Of a stretch of 64,000 nt of DNA, positions 10,655 through 21,282 are shown in pieces (position 1 is the first letter of the stretch; each line of letters opens with the position of its first letter). A model generated the notes under the pieces. That model saw only the letters and a program-made list of their open reading frames with translations. It ran no database searches and was not told where the DNA came from. The stretch comes from Petaurus breviceps papuanus (Eukaryota; Chordata; Mammalia; Diprotodontia; Petauridae). The position numbers and the translations under genes were made by a program. The DNA lies in the NCBI GenBank assembly GCA_028583685.1, contig JAMXIF010001194.1, forward strand, positions 854,753 to 918,752, read 5' to 3'.

Positions 10655-11676
10655 AAAACATTCTACCAATTGATAAATGGTCAAAGGATATGAACAGGCA
10701 GTTTTAAGAGGAAGAAATTAAATATATCTATAAGCATATAAAAATGTTCTAAATCACTATTGATTAGAGAAATGCAAATCCAAACAACTCTGAGGTACTG
10801 CATTTCACTGGTCAGATTAGCTAAGATGACAAAGCAGGAAAGTTATAAATGGTAGAGAGGATGTGGAAAAAAATGGAACACTAATGCATTGTTGGTAGAG
10901 TTGTGAACTGATCCAACCATTCTGGAGAGCAATTTGGAACTATGCCCAAAGGGCTATAAAAAAAGGTGCATACCTTTTGACCCAGCAATACCACTTCTAG
11001 GGCTTGTATCCCAAAGAGATTATAGAAGTGGGAAAAGGATTCATATGTACAAAAATATTTATAGCGGCTCTTTTTGTGGTGGCAAAGAATTGGAAATCAA
11101 GGGGATGCCCATCAATTGAGGAATGGCTAAACAAGTTGTGGTATATAAATGTAATGGAATACTATTGTGCTATAAGAAATGAGGAGCAGATGGACTTCAT
11201 AATAACTTGGAGAGACTTATATAAACTGATGCTGAGTGAGGAGAGCAGAACCAGGAGAACTTTATACACAATTACAGACACATTGTATCTGTGATGACTA
11301 ACTTTGATAGACTGGGCTCCTCTCAGCAATGTAAGGTTATAAGATAACTTCAAAAGACTCATGATGGAAAGGGATATCCACATCCAGAGAAAGAACTACA
11401 GAGTCTGAATGCAGATTGATGCAAACTACTTGCCCTCTCTCTCTTGTATTTTGTTTTGTTTCATTCCTTCTTTCTCATTGTTCACTTCATTGGTTGTAAT
11501 TCCTCTTTCCAACTTGACTAATGTTTAATGTAAAGAATGTGAAGGTATTTGCAGAACCTATATCGAATGGTATGCTGCCGTGGGAGGGGGCGGGGAGAAA
11601 GAAGAGGAGAAAATTTGGAAATCAAGGGATTGTGGAACCACATGTAAACTAAAATTAAATAAATAGATTTTTTAAA
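10655..11676 (+). mobile_element. L1 LINE 3' end: ORF2 C-terminus plus 3' untranslated region
   Basis: Matches the end of L1 ORF2: aattgataaatggtcaaagg (PIDKWSK), then frames giving CTKIFIAALFVVAKNWK, CPSIEEWLNKLWYINVMEYY and CAIRNEEQMDF, the counterparts of IAALFTIAKTW and CPS.I.WI.K.WHIYTMEYYAAIKNDEFM in placental L1. The 3' UTR ends with an A-rich tail. It is 5' truncated and lacks the reverse transcriptase. Confidence 0.9.
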
Positions 11677-11724
11677 AGAAGCAGAAGAAAGCATTTTAGA
11701 TGGAGATGTCCAGAGAATACTATT

Positions 11725-12170
11725 TGAAAGAGCCATCATAGTGTAATGGAAAGGGCACTGAACTAGGATTAGCATATTTGGATTTTAATCATACTTCTGC
11801 CAAGTCATCCTAGGTTGTTATTTGTTGTTAAGTCCTCTCAGCTTTGTCCAACTCTTCCTGATCCTATTTGGTGTTTTTTTGGCAGAGATACTGGAGTGAT
11901 TTGCCATTTCCTTCTCCATCTCATTTGACAGGTGAGGAAACTAAGCAAAAGGGTTAAGTGAATTGCCCAGGGTCACAAGCTAGTATCTGAGGCCAGATCT
12001 GAATGTAGGTCCTACTGACTCCAGACCCAGCGTTCAGTTCCACTGTGTTACTTCGTTGCTCAAGTCACCCTGTGACCTCAAGCAAGTCATTACCTCTGTC
12101 TGCACCTTGGTTTCTTCATCCGTTGAATGAGTGGATTGTTCAAAATGCTCTCTCAGTTCTCTCCCAGATA
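11725..12170 (+). mobile_element. MIR SINE split by an antisense MAR1-like SINE
   Basis: MIR head 11725-11810 (tagtgtaatggaaagggcac) and tail 12056-12170 (tgacctcaagcaagtcatta, cttggtttcttcatccg) are separated by the MAR1-like copy at 11812-12055. Confidence 0.75.
11812..12055 (-). mobile_element. MAR1-like SINE, antisense
   Basis: From ttgttatttgttgttaagtc through ggcagagatactggagtgat and tttgccatttccttctcc to gttcagttccactgtgttac. Confidence 0.87.
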
Positions 12171-12235
12171 GGAAAAAAAATTCTATGAAATCTACTATTT
12201 TACCAGCTGACTTCCCCCTTTTATTTGTCAACTGC

Positions 12236-12405
12236 AATGCATTCGCTGTGTTACAGCTTCCTTTTGTGTGTTGTCTTCTCCCATTAGATTGTTAAACTCC
12301 TTGAGGGCAGGGACTGGCACTTTTTCTTAGTTCAATTTCTGACACTTTAGCCTAGTTCCTGGCACATAGTAGGCACTTAATAAATGTTTATTGAATTGAA
12401 TTGTA
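12236..12405 (+). mobile_element. L2 LINE 3' end, sense
   Basis: cattagattgttaaactcct, tgagggcagggactggcac, cctggcacatagtaggcac, aataaatgtttattgaatt. Confidence 0.88.
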
Positions 12406-12527
12406 ATGTTACCCTAAAATCATTTGAATATTAGCTCAAGCAAGATCAATCAACAAGTGTTTATTTATTGTATGTCTGCTTTGAGTCAGGGATTGTAAAA
12501 AAAAAAAAACGTGACAAAATGTGACCA

Positions 12528-12858
12528 AAAGAATTTGGAACCCAAAGACCTGAGTTTTTGTCCCAACTTTGCCACTCACCACCTGTGTCACCCCTGGCAA
12601 GTAATTTTGCCTTAATTCTCCTCAGTTACCTCATCTGAAAAGTTAGAGATACAATACATAGCTTTACCTCCCTCAAAGGATAGCTGTTCACAGAGGGTTT
12701 TATAAATGATACAGCAATGCATAAATGTCAGCTATTATCATTACCAAATTATAAGCTCCACGAGGGGAGAGATGGAGTCTTATTTATCTCTCTATCTTCT
12801 CCCAGTGTCTAGCACTGTCTAACATAGGTTAGACACTTAATAAGTGTTTATGGAATGA
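12528..12858 (+). mobile_element. MIR SINE followed by L2 3' end, both sense
   Basis: MIR 12528-12745 (aacccaaagacctgagttt, ctcagttacctcatctgaa) then L2 12746-12858 (ataagctccacgagggga, taataagtgtttatgga). Confidence 0.72.
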
Positions 12859-13054
12859 AGAAATGAGGAAAATTGACGTAAGACCATCCCAAAGCCAAAC
12901 AAAATTATTTTTAAAACTATCTTCTCTTCCAGATTACCAGTGAAGCTTTTCTCCCTCTGTTAAACACATATAATCGAAAGGGAGTTTATTTGATTGTTTT
13001 CTGTCCTACTTTGTGAAGTTTTGTTCATCGAAAGTTTCAGCTGTGCTAGTGAAG

Positions 13055-13260
13055 GCTAGTCCAGTTTTGGATGGAGGTTTTGTTCTCTAAGAGAACCAAT
13101 GACATCAGGAAGGTGGTGTCTTGATTTGCAAATGAATTGAATTGAAGTGAGGTAGGGCTGTGCAGAGTCATCAGCCTGTCTCCTCCAGAGTCCAGAGTCA
13201 TGGGAGTTCAGTGGCGAGACATAGGTCAGAACAACTGCAGATGGTCCAGCATTGGATAGA
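13055..13260 (+). repeat. Unassigned marsupial interspersed repeat, copy 1
   Basis: ctaagagaaccaatgacatc, cttgatttgcaaatgaattg, ctgtctcctccagagtc. It resembles two further copies near 34.5 kb and 35.6 kb. I recall the motif as common in marsupial DNA but cannot name the family. Confidence 0.6.
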
Positions 13261-13276
13261 GGCCTGGAAAGAAGAA

Positions 13277-13552
13277 AGAAATAACTCTTTGTTAAGTACC
13301 TACTATGGACCAGGCATTGTGCTAAGTGCTTTTGCAAATATCATCCCATTTAATCCAAAAAAAAATCATGTGACATAGGTGCTATCACTATTCCCAATTT
13401 TACAATTGGGGAGACTGAGGCAGATGGAGATCAAATGACTCATTCAAAGTCACACAGCTAGTATGTATCTGAGACTGGATTTGAACTCAGGTCTTCTTCC
13501 TGATTTTTTTTTTTTTTAGCCCCAGCCCTCTGTCTACTATACTAGCTGTCAG
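13277..13552 (-). mobile_element. Ther1/MIR SINE, antisense, near full length
   Basis: gttaagtacctactatggac (L2-like tail), ttttacaattggggagactg, aaagtcacacagctagtatg, ctggatttgaactcaggtc, and a T run before the head remnant ctctgtctactatactagct. Confidence 0.82.
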
Positions 13553-13560
13553 GCCCCAGG

Positions 13561-14690
13561 AGAATATCCCAAAATAATTTATGGCTCCTGCTACTATGCA
13601 CTTCTTGGAACGGGGAAAGGTTGGCCACAAAGGCTGTGAATACAGCAGTCACCTAATATTAAAGGGAGGCATGAATCCAGTGGATTAATAAACACTTCTT
13701 TCCCTTGCCTCCCCCTCTTAATCCCTGACTCAGCCACCTTCTCTTCAGTATTTAAAAAGTGAAGAAAAAGCACGGAAGAAAAGAAACCAAGTCATCTCAC
13801 CCTGGCAGAGAGTTGGAGCACATTCTGTTGCAAGAAATGTTTTAAGCCAAGTTTCCCAGAAAGGAAAGTTACCTCCTTAGAGCTCACTTGCTCACTCACT
13901 CTTTTATATAGATATTTTTTGAGCTGTTTAATCCACCATGTAGAATCTGGTCTTGAATTTGCTAGGCGACTATGAAGTTGCCCTCTGTGATTACACAGCT
14001 GGTACAAAGTTCACTGTGAGTTCATTCCAATATTGCAGGTTCTCCGTCTTTTTTGTAATTATCTCTAATTGTTTGGAAAACAGGAAGACACAGTATCATG
14101 TGCAAGAATCGGCGCAATAAACATGTTTTCTTCCCAATTTACACATAGAGTGTCCCCCCGGGGGACCCCGGCCCCCTACTGACAGCTTTAATAAAAGATG
14201 ATGGATCTTTTCAAACTGACAGCTAGAAGGATGGAAAATTCCCATCCGTATTGTTTTCAGCGTCAGTATACAAGAGCTATTTTGTGTTCTTGGAAAGTTG
14301 TTAGTATTTGCCTGTAAGCAATAGGGCTCTATTATTTTTCCCTCTGTTCAGAAAAGACTTCTCCAGGATTCTATCCAGCCTGTATAGTATTAGGCTGTTA
14401 AGTTGCATACAAAGGGAAAACAGATTTAGTAGGAACAAAAACGAGATAAAACTTGGAGGAGCAAGAAATGTTTGCCCAACCCCAGGTACAATTCTGACAT
14501 CTCAAGGAAGCTTTGACACTTGTGTAGCTATTAACAGGTCTCATTGTCCAGACTATAGAGGGAAAAGGGGAGGTCAAGACCTATGAGAGAGGAGAACAGT
14601 TTGGCCCTTAAGATCTTAACTTGCCCAAAGCTTTAAACTATTACATGACTCTTCTAGTAGGTGATCAAAGAGGAATGCTGTGAATTGGAG
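13561..14690. other. Intron block without recognised repeats
   Basis: No interspersed repeat identified. Contains the GC-rich palindrome and paired motifs near 14150-14224 (separate entry). A candidate for conserved non-coding sequence on that ground only. Confidence 0.45.
14150..14224. other. GC-rich palindrome with paired actgacagct motifs
   Basis: cccccgggggacccc near 14155-14170 is a GC palindrome in AT-rich intron. actgacagct occurs at 14178-14187 and 14215-14224. Between them aaaagat (14193-14199) and atctttt (14205-14211) form a 7-base inverted repeat. tgacag is the known MEIS/TGIF core site; a regulatory role is inference. Confidence 0.4.
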
Positions 14691-14744
14691 TCACAGAATT
14701 TTATAACTGCAAGGAAAGACCTTAGAATATAGAATGATGCAGCC

Positions 14745-14815
14745 GGAAGGATCCTTAGAAGACTGTCTTGTCTTGCCTTCTCATTTTACAGATAAGAAAG
14801 CTAAAGATCAGTGGG
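14745..14815 (-). mobile_element. MIR-like fragment, antisense
   Basis: ccggaaggatccttagaaga followed by tctcattttacagataagaa, the common antisense MIR-family motif. Confidence 0.5.
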
Positions 14816-14829
14816 GGATTGAGTTTCTG

Positions 14830-15935
14830 TAAGTCAGTCTGTTGGAACGCAGGGTGTGGCTTTTGTTTGTTTGCTTGTTTATTTGTTTTTAGGGTCTCCT
14901 TCTGATGAGTTGGTTTCTCTATCAGCCCTCTGACTCCCCTTCTGTGTACTCTGACCATCATCAAAGGGATAGGAACACAGATGGAGAAGGTGCCAGTATT
15001 CAGTATTCCAGAAGAGTCCTCAAAGCAGTGGTTGACTGCCTGACCTTTCTCCAAAAAAAAAAAATGCTTAAAGGGCCACATGTGGTGGCAGATTAGTTCT
15101 GGGACTGTCTCCCCTGTTCCCACCCCCTTGTTTGTCTTTGGCACGAGATATATTTTTTACTACATGTGCTTTTGTGATTGCACTTGGCTAACTGAAGTTT
15201 GTTCAGCTGTCCATTCCCCAGCTAATCCAGCGTCTTAAAATAAAAACAAACAAGAGGATATTTTGGAGAAAGGATACCAAGTGAAGACACTGAGGATTAT
15301 TTGTTTCTAAACCCTAGCTAAGCAGCTCTAAATAGAGCTGGTTCTTTTCTTTCAGAAAGAAAGAAAATGAATCTAGTAAAGGGAAGAAGGAAGCCACAGA
15401 GATAGATAAGGCATGTGCATCTGTGCTTCTCTTCCCTTTGGGTCCCTGACTCAAGGGAAGAAGATGGGGAGGACCTCTGCTTTGTCAAATGGAACGGCCA
15501 ACTAGTTACCATAGTGACTAGACCAGAGCCAATCAACTTTGAACTGAAGGGACTAGCACATTCTTTCTAGTCAGCATGCCTGTGCAGCCCACAGAGAGTA
15601 GTATGGTACCCCCAGCATGCTTTGCTACAATGGAAGAATTCTGTGGATTGTCCCCAACACAAAGCACTCATTCCAGGAAGTAGGAGAGGGGACAGTGTCA
15701 TGTTCAGGGCTCTTGTTTGAGCCCTGGGAATATTGTCTGTGGGTGGAGCTGCTATTGAAGAATCTTCTGGCTTGAATAGGATGTGGGCCAGCTTCCACCA
15801 GGCACTTGTCCTAGAGATGTAGGTATGTAGGTACCTTCTTACCACTTTTTCTTTGTCTTCTGGCCATCCCCTTCCTGATGGGAAAGGCTAGCAGAAGTCT
15901 TACTGATTAAGTGATGATCAAAAACAAATATGAGA
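14830..15935. other. Intron sequence without recognised repeats
   Basis: Only short simple runs (gtttgttt near 14865, A run near 15052). Long spurious frames on both strands have no similarity that I can recognise and no exon-like borders. Confidence 0.45.
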
Positions 15936-15939
15936 CCCA

Positions 15940-16065
15940 AGGACAGGAGTAAGGAGGACTGTGTTTTAATATTGCCTCTATTGCTGTTGCCCTATGTGAT
16001 CTGGGACAAGATCTTTCCCCTCGCTTTGCCTTAGTTTCCCCATCTATGAAATGCAACAGTTGGAT
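15940..16065 (+). mobile_element. MIR fragment, sense
   Basis: ccctatgtgatctgggacaa, cgctttgccttagtttcccc, atctatgaaatgcaacagt. Confidence 0.65.
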
Positions 16066-16155
16066 TTGATATAAAAGTCACATCCTAACATCCTATTCAT
16101 TTCTGAATCTATATTCTGAGTACTTTATCATTTCATGTAAGTAAATATTGATTCC

Positions 16156-16405
16156 GACTGCTAAGTGGCGCCTTGGATAGAGTGCCAGGCTCAGAATCAG
16201 AAAGGTCATTGTCATGAGTTTAAGTGTGGCCTCACACACTTACTAGCTGTATGACTCTGGGCAAGTCACTTAACCCTGTTTGCCTCTGTTTCCTCACCTG
16301 TAAAATGATCTGGAGAATTAAGTGACAAACTGATCCAGAATCTTTGCCAAGAAAACCTCAAATGGGGTCATGAAGAGTCTGACACAACTGAAACAACTGA
16401 ACATT
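16156..16405 (+). mobile_element. MAR1-like SINE
   Basis: Complete: head gctaagtggcgccttggata, core gactctgggcaagtcactta, body gccaagaaaacctcaaatgg, end gacacaactgaaacaactga. Confidence 0.9.
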
Positions 16406-17041
16406 CATTCAACACTTCATTCCAAGAAGCTAGAGCCTTCCAAAGGACAGGGTTGATGTAATTTACTTCTTCTGCACATGGCAGCGGGTATACAACAAAT
16501 ATCTGGTAAATACTTGACTTAAGCGGTCAAGTGTTATGTCATAGAATCACAGAACATACAAGTCAGACCCGGGAAAGAGTTTAGAATGAGAAGACACTTC
16601 AGGTTTCATCCTATGCAGCTCACTACATATACAGATTTTTAAAACGTACAGCATTTTATAAATTGTTATTGCTCATATGCTACAGCCCACTTGTGTGTGC
16701 CCTGAATCTCTCCATTGACCTTTGGGTGACCTGCAATTTTAGTTCCTTGGAGATAGTAGTTTTCTGTGATTAACAGACATATAGCATTATTGAAAGATTA
16801 TTGATATTAAAATATTATTATAAATAAAAACAAATAGTATCATATATTATTATGTGCATTGAATAATATTATTGACTTTAAATGTAGATTTTTGTGTCAA
16901 GGAATAGCTTGGGAATATAAATTACTGTGCAAGTTTCCCAAATACAGTCCAGGTTCTTCTCTTCCTCCTGTTCAGCCCAGGTCATTGTCCATCTGCAGTG
17001 AATATGTACTGCTTTACTAATTCTGTGAACTGTCTATTCAG

Positions 17042-17266
17042 CTACAAATCAAGGCAGTAAGCATTCTTCATCTCTTTGGTTTTTCCTATGTAGATTCTTA
17101 AGCATTCTCTTTTGAGGATCCAGATCTGATTTGAGGAATCATAGTAGTAGAAGTTGGAGCTTTCACTGCAGTAGCAGCAGAAGCAGTCAGAGTCATAGTC
17201 ATGATCATTTTCTGGGGATTTGTAGTTAGCCCGATGACATCCACAAATAAGAACATTTAGAGGACC
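17042..17266 (-). other. Unassigned 74-codon open frame without start codon
   Basis: On the minus strand the frame runs from a stop before 17266 to a tag at 17044-17042. It reads GPLNVLICGCHRANYKS, then PENDHDYDSDCFCCYCSESS, then NFYYYDSSNQIWILKRE, and ends CLDL. Near the N-terminal end it is Cys/Asp/Tyr-rich. There is no ATG at its start and no clear splice acceptor, so it could be a fragment of a processed pseudogene, a decayed transposon frame, or chance. The same bases read forward give a Ser/Arg/His-rich string, which lowers confidence in either reading. I do not recognise the product. Confidence 0.2.
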
Positions 17267-17330
17267 TCAACAGATCCATAAGTAATGGATTTGCCATCTG
17301 CAGGGAGTAAAATGGGGAATGAGAAGGAGA

Positions 17331-17485
17331 AACCATGGTACAGTGGAAAGATTTGAATCAGAAGACCTGAATTCAAAATTCCATCACTTTTACCTCTGTG
17401 ATCTTAGAATGCCACTTAACCTCTGGTTGTCATTTATAAAATGGAAGAGTTATGTAAAATAGAGGGACTAAAGGACCTTTAAGGA
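17331..17485 (+). mobile_element. MIR fragment, sense
   Basis: accatggtacagtggaaaga, acctctgtgatcttagaat, cacttaacctctggttgtc. Confidence 0.7.
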
Positions 17486-17514
17486 CTCCCTGTTTTATGC
17501 CTCATTTTATTTGT

Positions 17515-19046
17515 GCACAATAAGTGATGTAAATTGTATCATCCAAAACCAAAGATCCCAGCTACTGGAATAAGGAATTGCTGTTTGACAAAAGCTGCTG
17601 GAAAAACTGGAGAACACTCTACAGAAATTAGGCTTAGACTGACCACTCAAACCATATACTAAGCTCCAGATGGATATATAACATAAATACAAAAATTCAC
17701 ATTATAAATAAATTAGAGGAACAAGAAAGAAATTACCTTTCAGATCTATGAATAAGAGAACACTTAACTAAACAAAGGATAGAGGGGATCACAGAAGATA
17801 AAACAGTTTTGACTACATAAAATTTAAAAGATCTTGCATAAAGCAATTCAGTTGCAGCTAAGATTAATGGACAAGCAGTTAACAAAGAAAAATACTTGCA
17901 GAAAATTTTCTGTAACCAAGGTCTTATTTCCAAGATAAGTAAGGAAGTGATTCAAATTTATAAGAATAAGAGCCATTTCCCAATTGACAAATGGTCAAAG
18001 GATATAAATAAGCACCTCTCAAGAGAAGAAATCCAAGTTATTCATAGTCATATGAAAAAATGTTCCATATTGCTAATTATTTTATAAATACACATTAAAG
18101 GGAAGAGAAGGAGGGATGGGAAGGGAAGGGAGCCATTCTGTCTCACATCCATTAGATTAGAAAAGTTGACAAAAAAGGAAAATGATAGTTATTGGAGGAG
18201 CTGTAAGAAAGCAGGCATGTTGATACACTGTTAGTGAAACTATGAACTGATACAGCTATTCTGGAATGAAATTGGAACTCTACACAAAAAGTTACTAAAT
18301 TATACATATCTTTTGACCCAGCTACATCACTGTGGGATCAAAGAAAGAGGAAAGGGCTCTGTATGTGCAAAACTATAGCTTTTTTTTTTTTTTTTGCTTT
18401 TTGGAGGGGGGGAGACAGGGTAATTGAGGTTAAGTGACTTGCCCAAAGTTACACGGCTAGTAAGTGTTAAGTGTCTGAGGCCGGATTTGAACTCAGGTCC
18501 TCCTCACTCCAGGGCTGGTGCTCTATTCACTGCGCCACCTAGCCACCCACAAAATACAGCTTTTTGTAGTGGTAAAAGAACTGGAAACTGAGGGGAACAT
18601 CAGTTGAGGAATGGATGAGCAAATTATGATATATAAATGTAATGGCATAATACAATTGTAAGAAATGATGAAAAAACTGGTTTTAGGGAAACCTGGGAAG
18701 ACTAGTATGAACTGATAGAGAGGGAATTGAGCAGAACCGGAGAATAATGTATTCTGTAATAAAATTATAAAAATCTCAATTTTGAAAGGCTTAAGAACTC
18801 TTATTAGCACAATAATCAGCCATGATTCCAGAGGACCAATAATAAAGAATGCTGCCTATCTGCTAGCAGAGGTGAGGGGACTAATATGCAGAATGACATG
18901 TATTTGGGGGCATGGCCAATATGGGAATTTGTATTGCTTCACTGTACATATCTGTTACAAGGGTTCTGTTTTTTTTTCCTTTTTCCTAATAGGGGGAACT
19001 GGGGGGGGGGAGTTTGATAATAGAAAATAATTTATTTTAAAAAAGT
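17515..19046 (+). mobile_element. L1 LINE 3' portion (ORF2 C-terminus and 3' UTR), split by a SINE
   Basis: Reads in the L1 sense: ctggagaacactctacagaa, cagatctatgaataagagaa, then PIDKWSKDINKHLSREEIQ and HMKKCSILLII at about 17976-18085, followed by the Cys-rich-end region (cagctattctggaatgaaat) and a 3' UTR ending in an A-rich tail near 19046. It reaches further into ORF2 than the copy at 10655. Broken by many stops; an antisense SINE lies at 18380-18549. Confidence 0.88.
18380..18549 (-). mobile_element. WSINE1-like SINE, antisense, inside an L1
   Basis: T run, ggtaattgaggttaagtgac, ggatttgaactcaggtcctc, ctctattcactgcgccacct. Flanks gcaaaactatagc (18367-18379) and cacaaaatacagc (18548-18560) are an imperfect target-site duplication. 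Confidence 0.9.
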
Positions 19047-19149
19047 ATCATCCAGGAATTTAAAAAGGAAGGAGGGTAATCTGGTCATTGAGGAGATTAA
19101 AGACTAACATAAGGAATCCATCCTCACTGGTACCCATGATTTTTTTGGA

Positions 19150-19262
19150 TTTATGAGATGAATAAGCTGTTAAGCACCTACTATGGCCAGGTATTTCTAG
19201 GCACTGGGCATCCAAAGACTGGATGGGAACTGTTCTTGCACTCAAGGAGCTTACCTTCTCAC
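19150..19262 (-). mobile_element. L2 3' end, antisense
   Basis: gctgttaagcacctactatg, ttgcactcaaggagcttacc. Confidence 0.78.
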
Positions 19263-19267
19263 AAGTG

Positions 19268-19545
19268 GTCACCCAACCTCTGCTTATAGACCTTCAGGGA
19301 CAGAGGAATTGCTGCTTCTCAAAGCAGCACATTCTACTCTTTGATAACTATGTTAGGAAGTTTTTCCTAACCTCACAAAACAAGTCTAATCTCTTCCACA
19401 TGACAGCCCTTCAGATACTTGAAGACAAATATCATGACCTTCCCCCCTCACACACACGAGTCTTCTCTTCTCCAAGTTAAACATTCCTAGTTCTTTTAAC
19501 CTCCCCTATCTTGATAACCTTCCTCTGGATGTTCTCCAATTACAA
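19268..19545 (-). mobile_element. L3/CR1 3' region, antisense
   Basis: gttaggaagtttttcctaac, cccttcagatacttgaagac, gtcttctcttctccaagtta, aaccttcctctggatgttct are the reverse complement of the CR1/L3 3' coding end. Confidence 0.75.
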
Positions 19546-19974
19546 ATGTCCACTGAAGTATTGACAGTTGATAAACTGGTCCAGGGAGGGGGAATAGTCC
19601 AAATAGCCCAAAGTCACATAGCAAGTTCATGGTAGAGTAAGGACTGTAGCCTACATCTTACATTTTCCTGTGCATCATCTCATATTTCATCTAAGTAGCT
19701 CCCTCAGTTCCTGTCATTTCAGATGTTAACATGCCAAAATTTCCATTCTTTGTGCACATAACTACACGTCTTGGGGGAGGATACAAAAATCTTCAAATTA
19801 CCTTTAAAAAAAAAGAATAGGATAAAAAGCCGACTGGCTAGGTGCCTCGTTTCCCAGCTGAGGCTGGATCTGCTTTTTCTCAGTTCCCATATGGGCTTTT
19901 ATTTTGACTGGTCTTAATGGTTGTTTTTAAAATGCCTTTCAATACGTGATATATTGTCCCATGCTAGTCCTTGT

Positions 19975-19984
19975 NNNNNNNNNN
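19975..19984. other. Sequence gap of 10 N
   Basis: Ten unknown bases, 146 bases upstream of an EYA2 exon. The short size suggests a scaffold join rather than a measured gap. Confidence 0.95.
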
Positions 19985-20130
19985 TACCTATATACTTGTG
20001 TATGTGCAGTTATGTGCTTATCACTGCCCTTCACTTAGAGTGAGAAGTGTTTGGTGTCCATATCCCTCCCTACCCCTTCTCCCAGGAGTAAGAAATCTAA
20101 TATCAGTGTATATCTCTTTCCTTTCTGCAG

Positions 20131-20198
20131 GTGCCTCAGGGATTTATCAAGGGGCAAATGGCTTGACCAACTCAGCAGGATTTGGAACCATGCATCAG
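20131..20198 (+). CDS. EYA2: EYA2 internal coding exon (transactivation region, GIYQGANG segment)
   Basis: A 68-base exon. The acceptor is a pyrimidine run ending in ctgcag just before 20131 and the donor is gtacag at 20199. The first two bases finish a split codon (phase 1), then 22 codons read ASGIYQGANGLTNSAGF followed by GTMHQ, ending in phase 0. From memory human EYA2 has TTGFYQGGNGLGNAAGF then GSVHQ here; EYA1 has a longer, clearly different segment (SGIYTGNNSLTNSSG). It belongs to the Tyr/Ser/Gly-rich N-terminal half of EYA proteins, which acts as a transcription activator when EYA is bound to SIX homeodomain factors in the nucleus. The next exon is 3.2 kb downstream. A 10-N gap lies 146 bases upstream and an antisense SINE begins about 40 bases after the donor. 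The frame reads through only a few codons into the intron before a stop, consistent with a true exon end. Confidence 0.93.
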
Positions 20199-20240
20199 GT
20201 ACAGAGTCATTAGTGATAGATTGGAGGGGCAGCCCTTTCC

Positions 20241-20395
20241 TTTTTTTTTAAACAATTGGGGTTAAGTAACTTGATCGAGGTTACACAGCCAGTTATTTCT
20301 GGGTGTGGTGCTAAGTATCAGAGCCTGGATTCGATCCCAGGTTATCGTGACTCTGGAGCCAGTGCTCTTACTCACTGAGCCACCTGGCCACCCCT
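20241..20395 (-). mobile_element. WSINE-type SINE, variant subfamily, antisense, 40 bases after an EYA2 exon
   Basis: T run, ggggttaagtaacttgatcg, the variant block tatttctgggtgtggtgcta, cctggattcgatcccaggtt and ccacctggccaccc. cagccctttccttttt stands at 20230-20245 and 20396-20411 as target-site duplication. Same subfamily as 35161-35315. Confidence 0.9.
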
Positions 20396-20519
20396 CAGCC
20401 CTTTCCTTTTTAAAACAAAATACTAGCTTAAAGTCAGAACATTTGGGCAAACTGTTCGTATAGTCTGATATAATTGTCACCTAGCCTGTTCATTCTTTTA
20501 TGGATTTGGCTATGATTTG

Positions 20520-20955
20520 GGTCAGATCTTACTGCTATAATTATCATCATAATCATCATTTTCACTTTGTATGGCACTTAGAGGTTACTGAAACTATTTC
20601 CATTCAACTGAGAGGCAGGTAATACCATTATTATTATTCCCATTTTACAGATGAAGAAAGGGAAACTTTGGGAAATTATAACTTGTCAAGGGCACACAGC
20701 TAATAGGTGTCAAAGGCAAGATTCAAACTCAGGTCTTGGGGCAGCTAGGTGGCACGGTGAATAGAGCACTGGCCCTGGAGTCAGGAGGACCTGAGTTCAA
20801 ATCCGGCCTCAGACACTTAACATTTACTAGACCTTGGGGAAGTCACTTAACCCCAATTGCCCTGCCCTCCCCCCCCTCCAAAAAGCAAAAACAAACAAAC
20901 CAAAAAATCAAACTCAAGTCTCCTGGCTCCAAGCTCAGCACACTTTCCACCATTA
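20520..20955 (-). mobile_element. Ther1/MIR SINE, antisense, split by a sense WSINE1-like SINE
   Basis: 20520-20737 (ttgtatggcacttagaggtt, ccattttacagatgaagaaa, ggcacacagctaataggtg) and 20907-20955 (ctcctggctccaagctcagc, actttccacc). Confidence 0.82.
20738..20906 (+). mobile_element. WSINE1-like SINE
   Basis: gggcagctaggtggcacggt, gagttcaaatccggcctcag, aagtcacttaaccccaattg. Flanks attcaaactcaggtct (from 20721) and aatcaaactcaagtct (from 20907) are the target-site duplication with small changes. Confidence 0.92.
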
Positions 20956-21041
20956 AACACAAATGATGAATGCAAATAAATCCTGATAAAAGATGACTTA
21001 ATCTGCATTATCAAGTGTTATTCCTCCCTAAATTAAGAGGT

Positions 21042-21282
21042 ATATGGTACATTGGATAGAGCTCTGGGCCTGGGGTCAGGAATACCTGACCACAGACACT
21101 TAGCTATTGACCATGGGCAACTTACTTAACTTCTGTTTGTCTCAGTTTCCATCAGATGGAGACAATAATAGCACTTACCTCTCAGGATTGTTGTGAAGAT
21201 CAAACAAGGTAATACTTGTAAAGCATTTAGCACAGCGCCTGGTACACCCTGGGCACTTAATAAATGCCCATCCCCTTTCTTC
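21042..21282 (+). mobile_element. Ther1/MIR SINE, sense, full length
   Basis: tacattggatagagctctgg, tgtttgtctcagtttccatc, caggattgttgtgaagatca, gcacttaataaatgcccatc. Confidence 0.85.

Larger units (their letters stand above)
1..20130 (+). other. EYA2: EYA2 intron upstream of the first visible exon (partial)
   Basis: Everything before the first recognised EYA2 exon. I looked for the preceding exons (the region around the SH3-like-free, Tyr-rich transactivation domain with MAAYGQTQY-type and IKTED-type sequence in known EYA2) and did not find them, so this stretch is most simply one long intron, open to the left. It is mostly interspersed repeats, listed separately. Exon 20131 begins in phase 1, so the missing upstream exon should end one base into a Gly codon. 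Confidence 0.7.
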
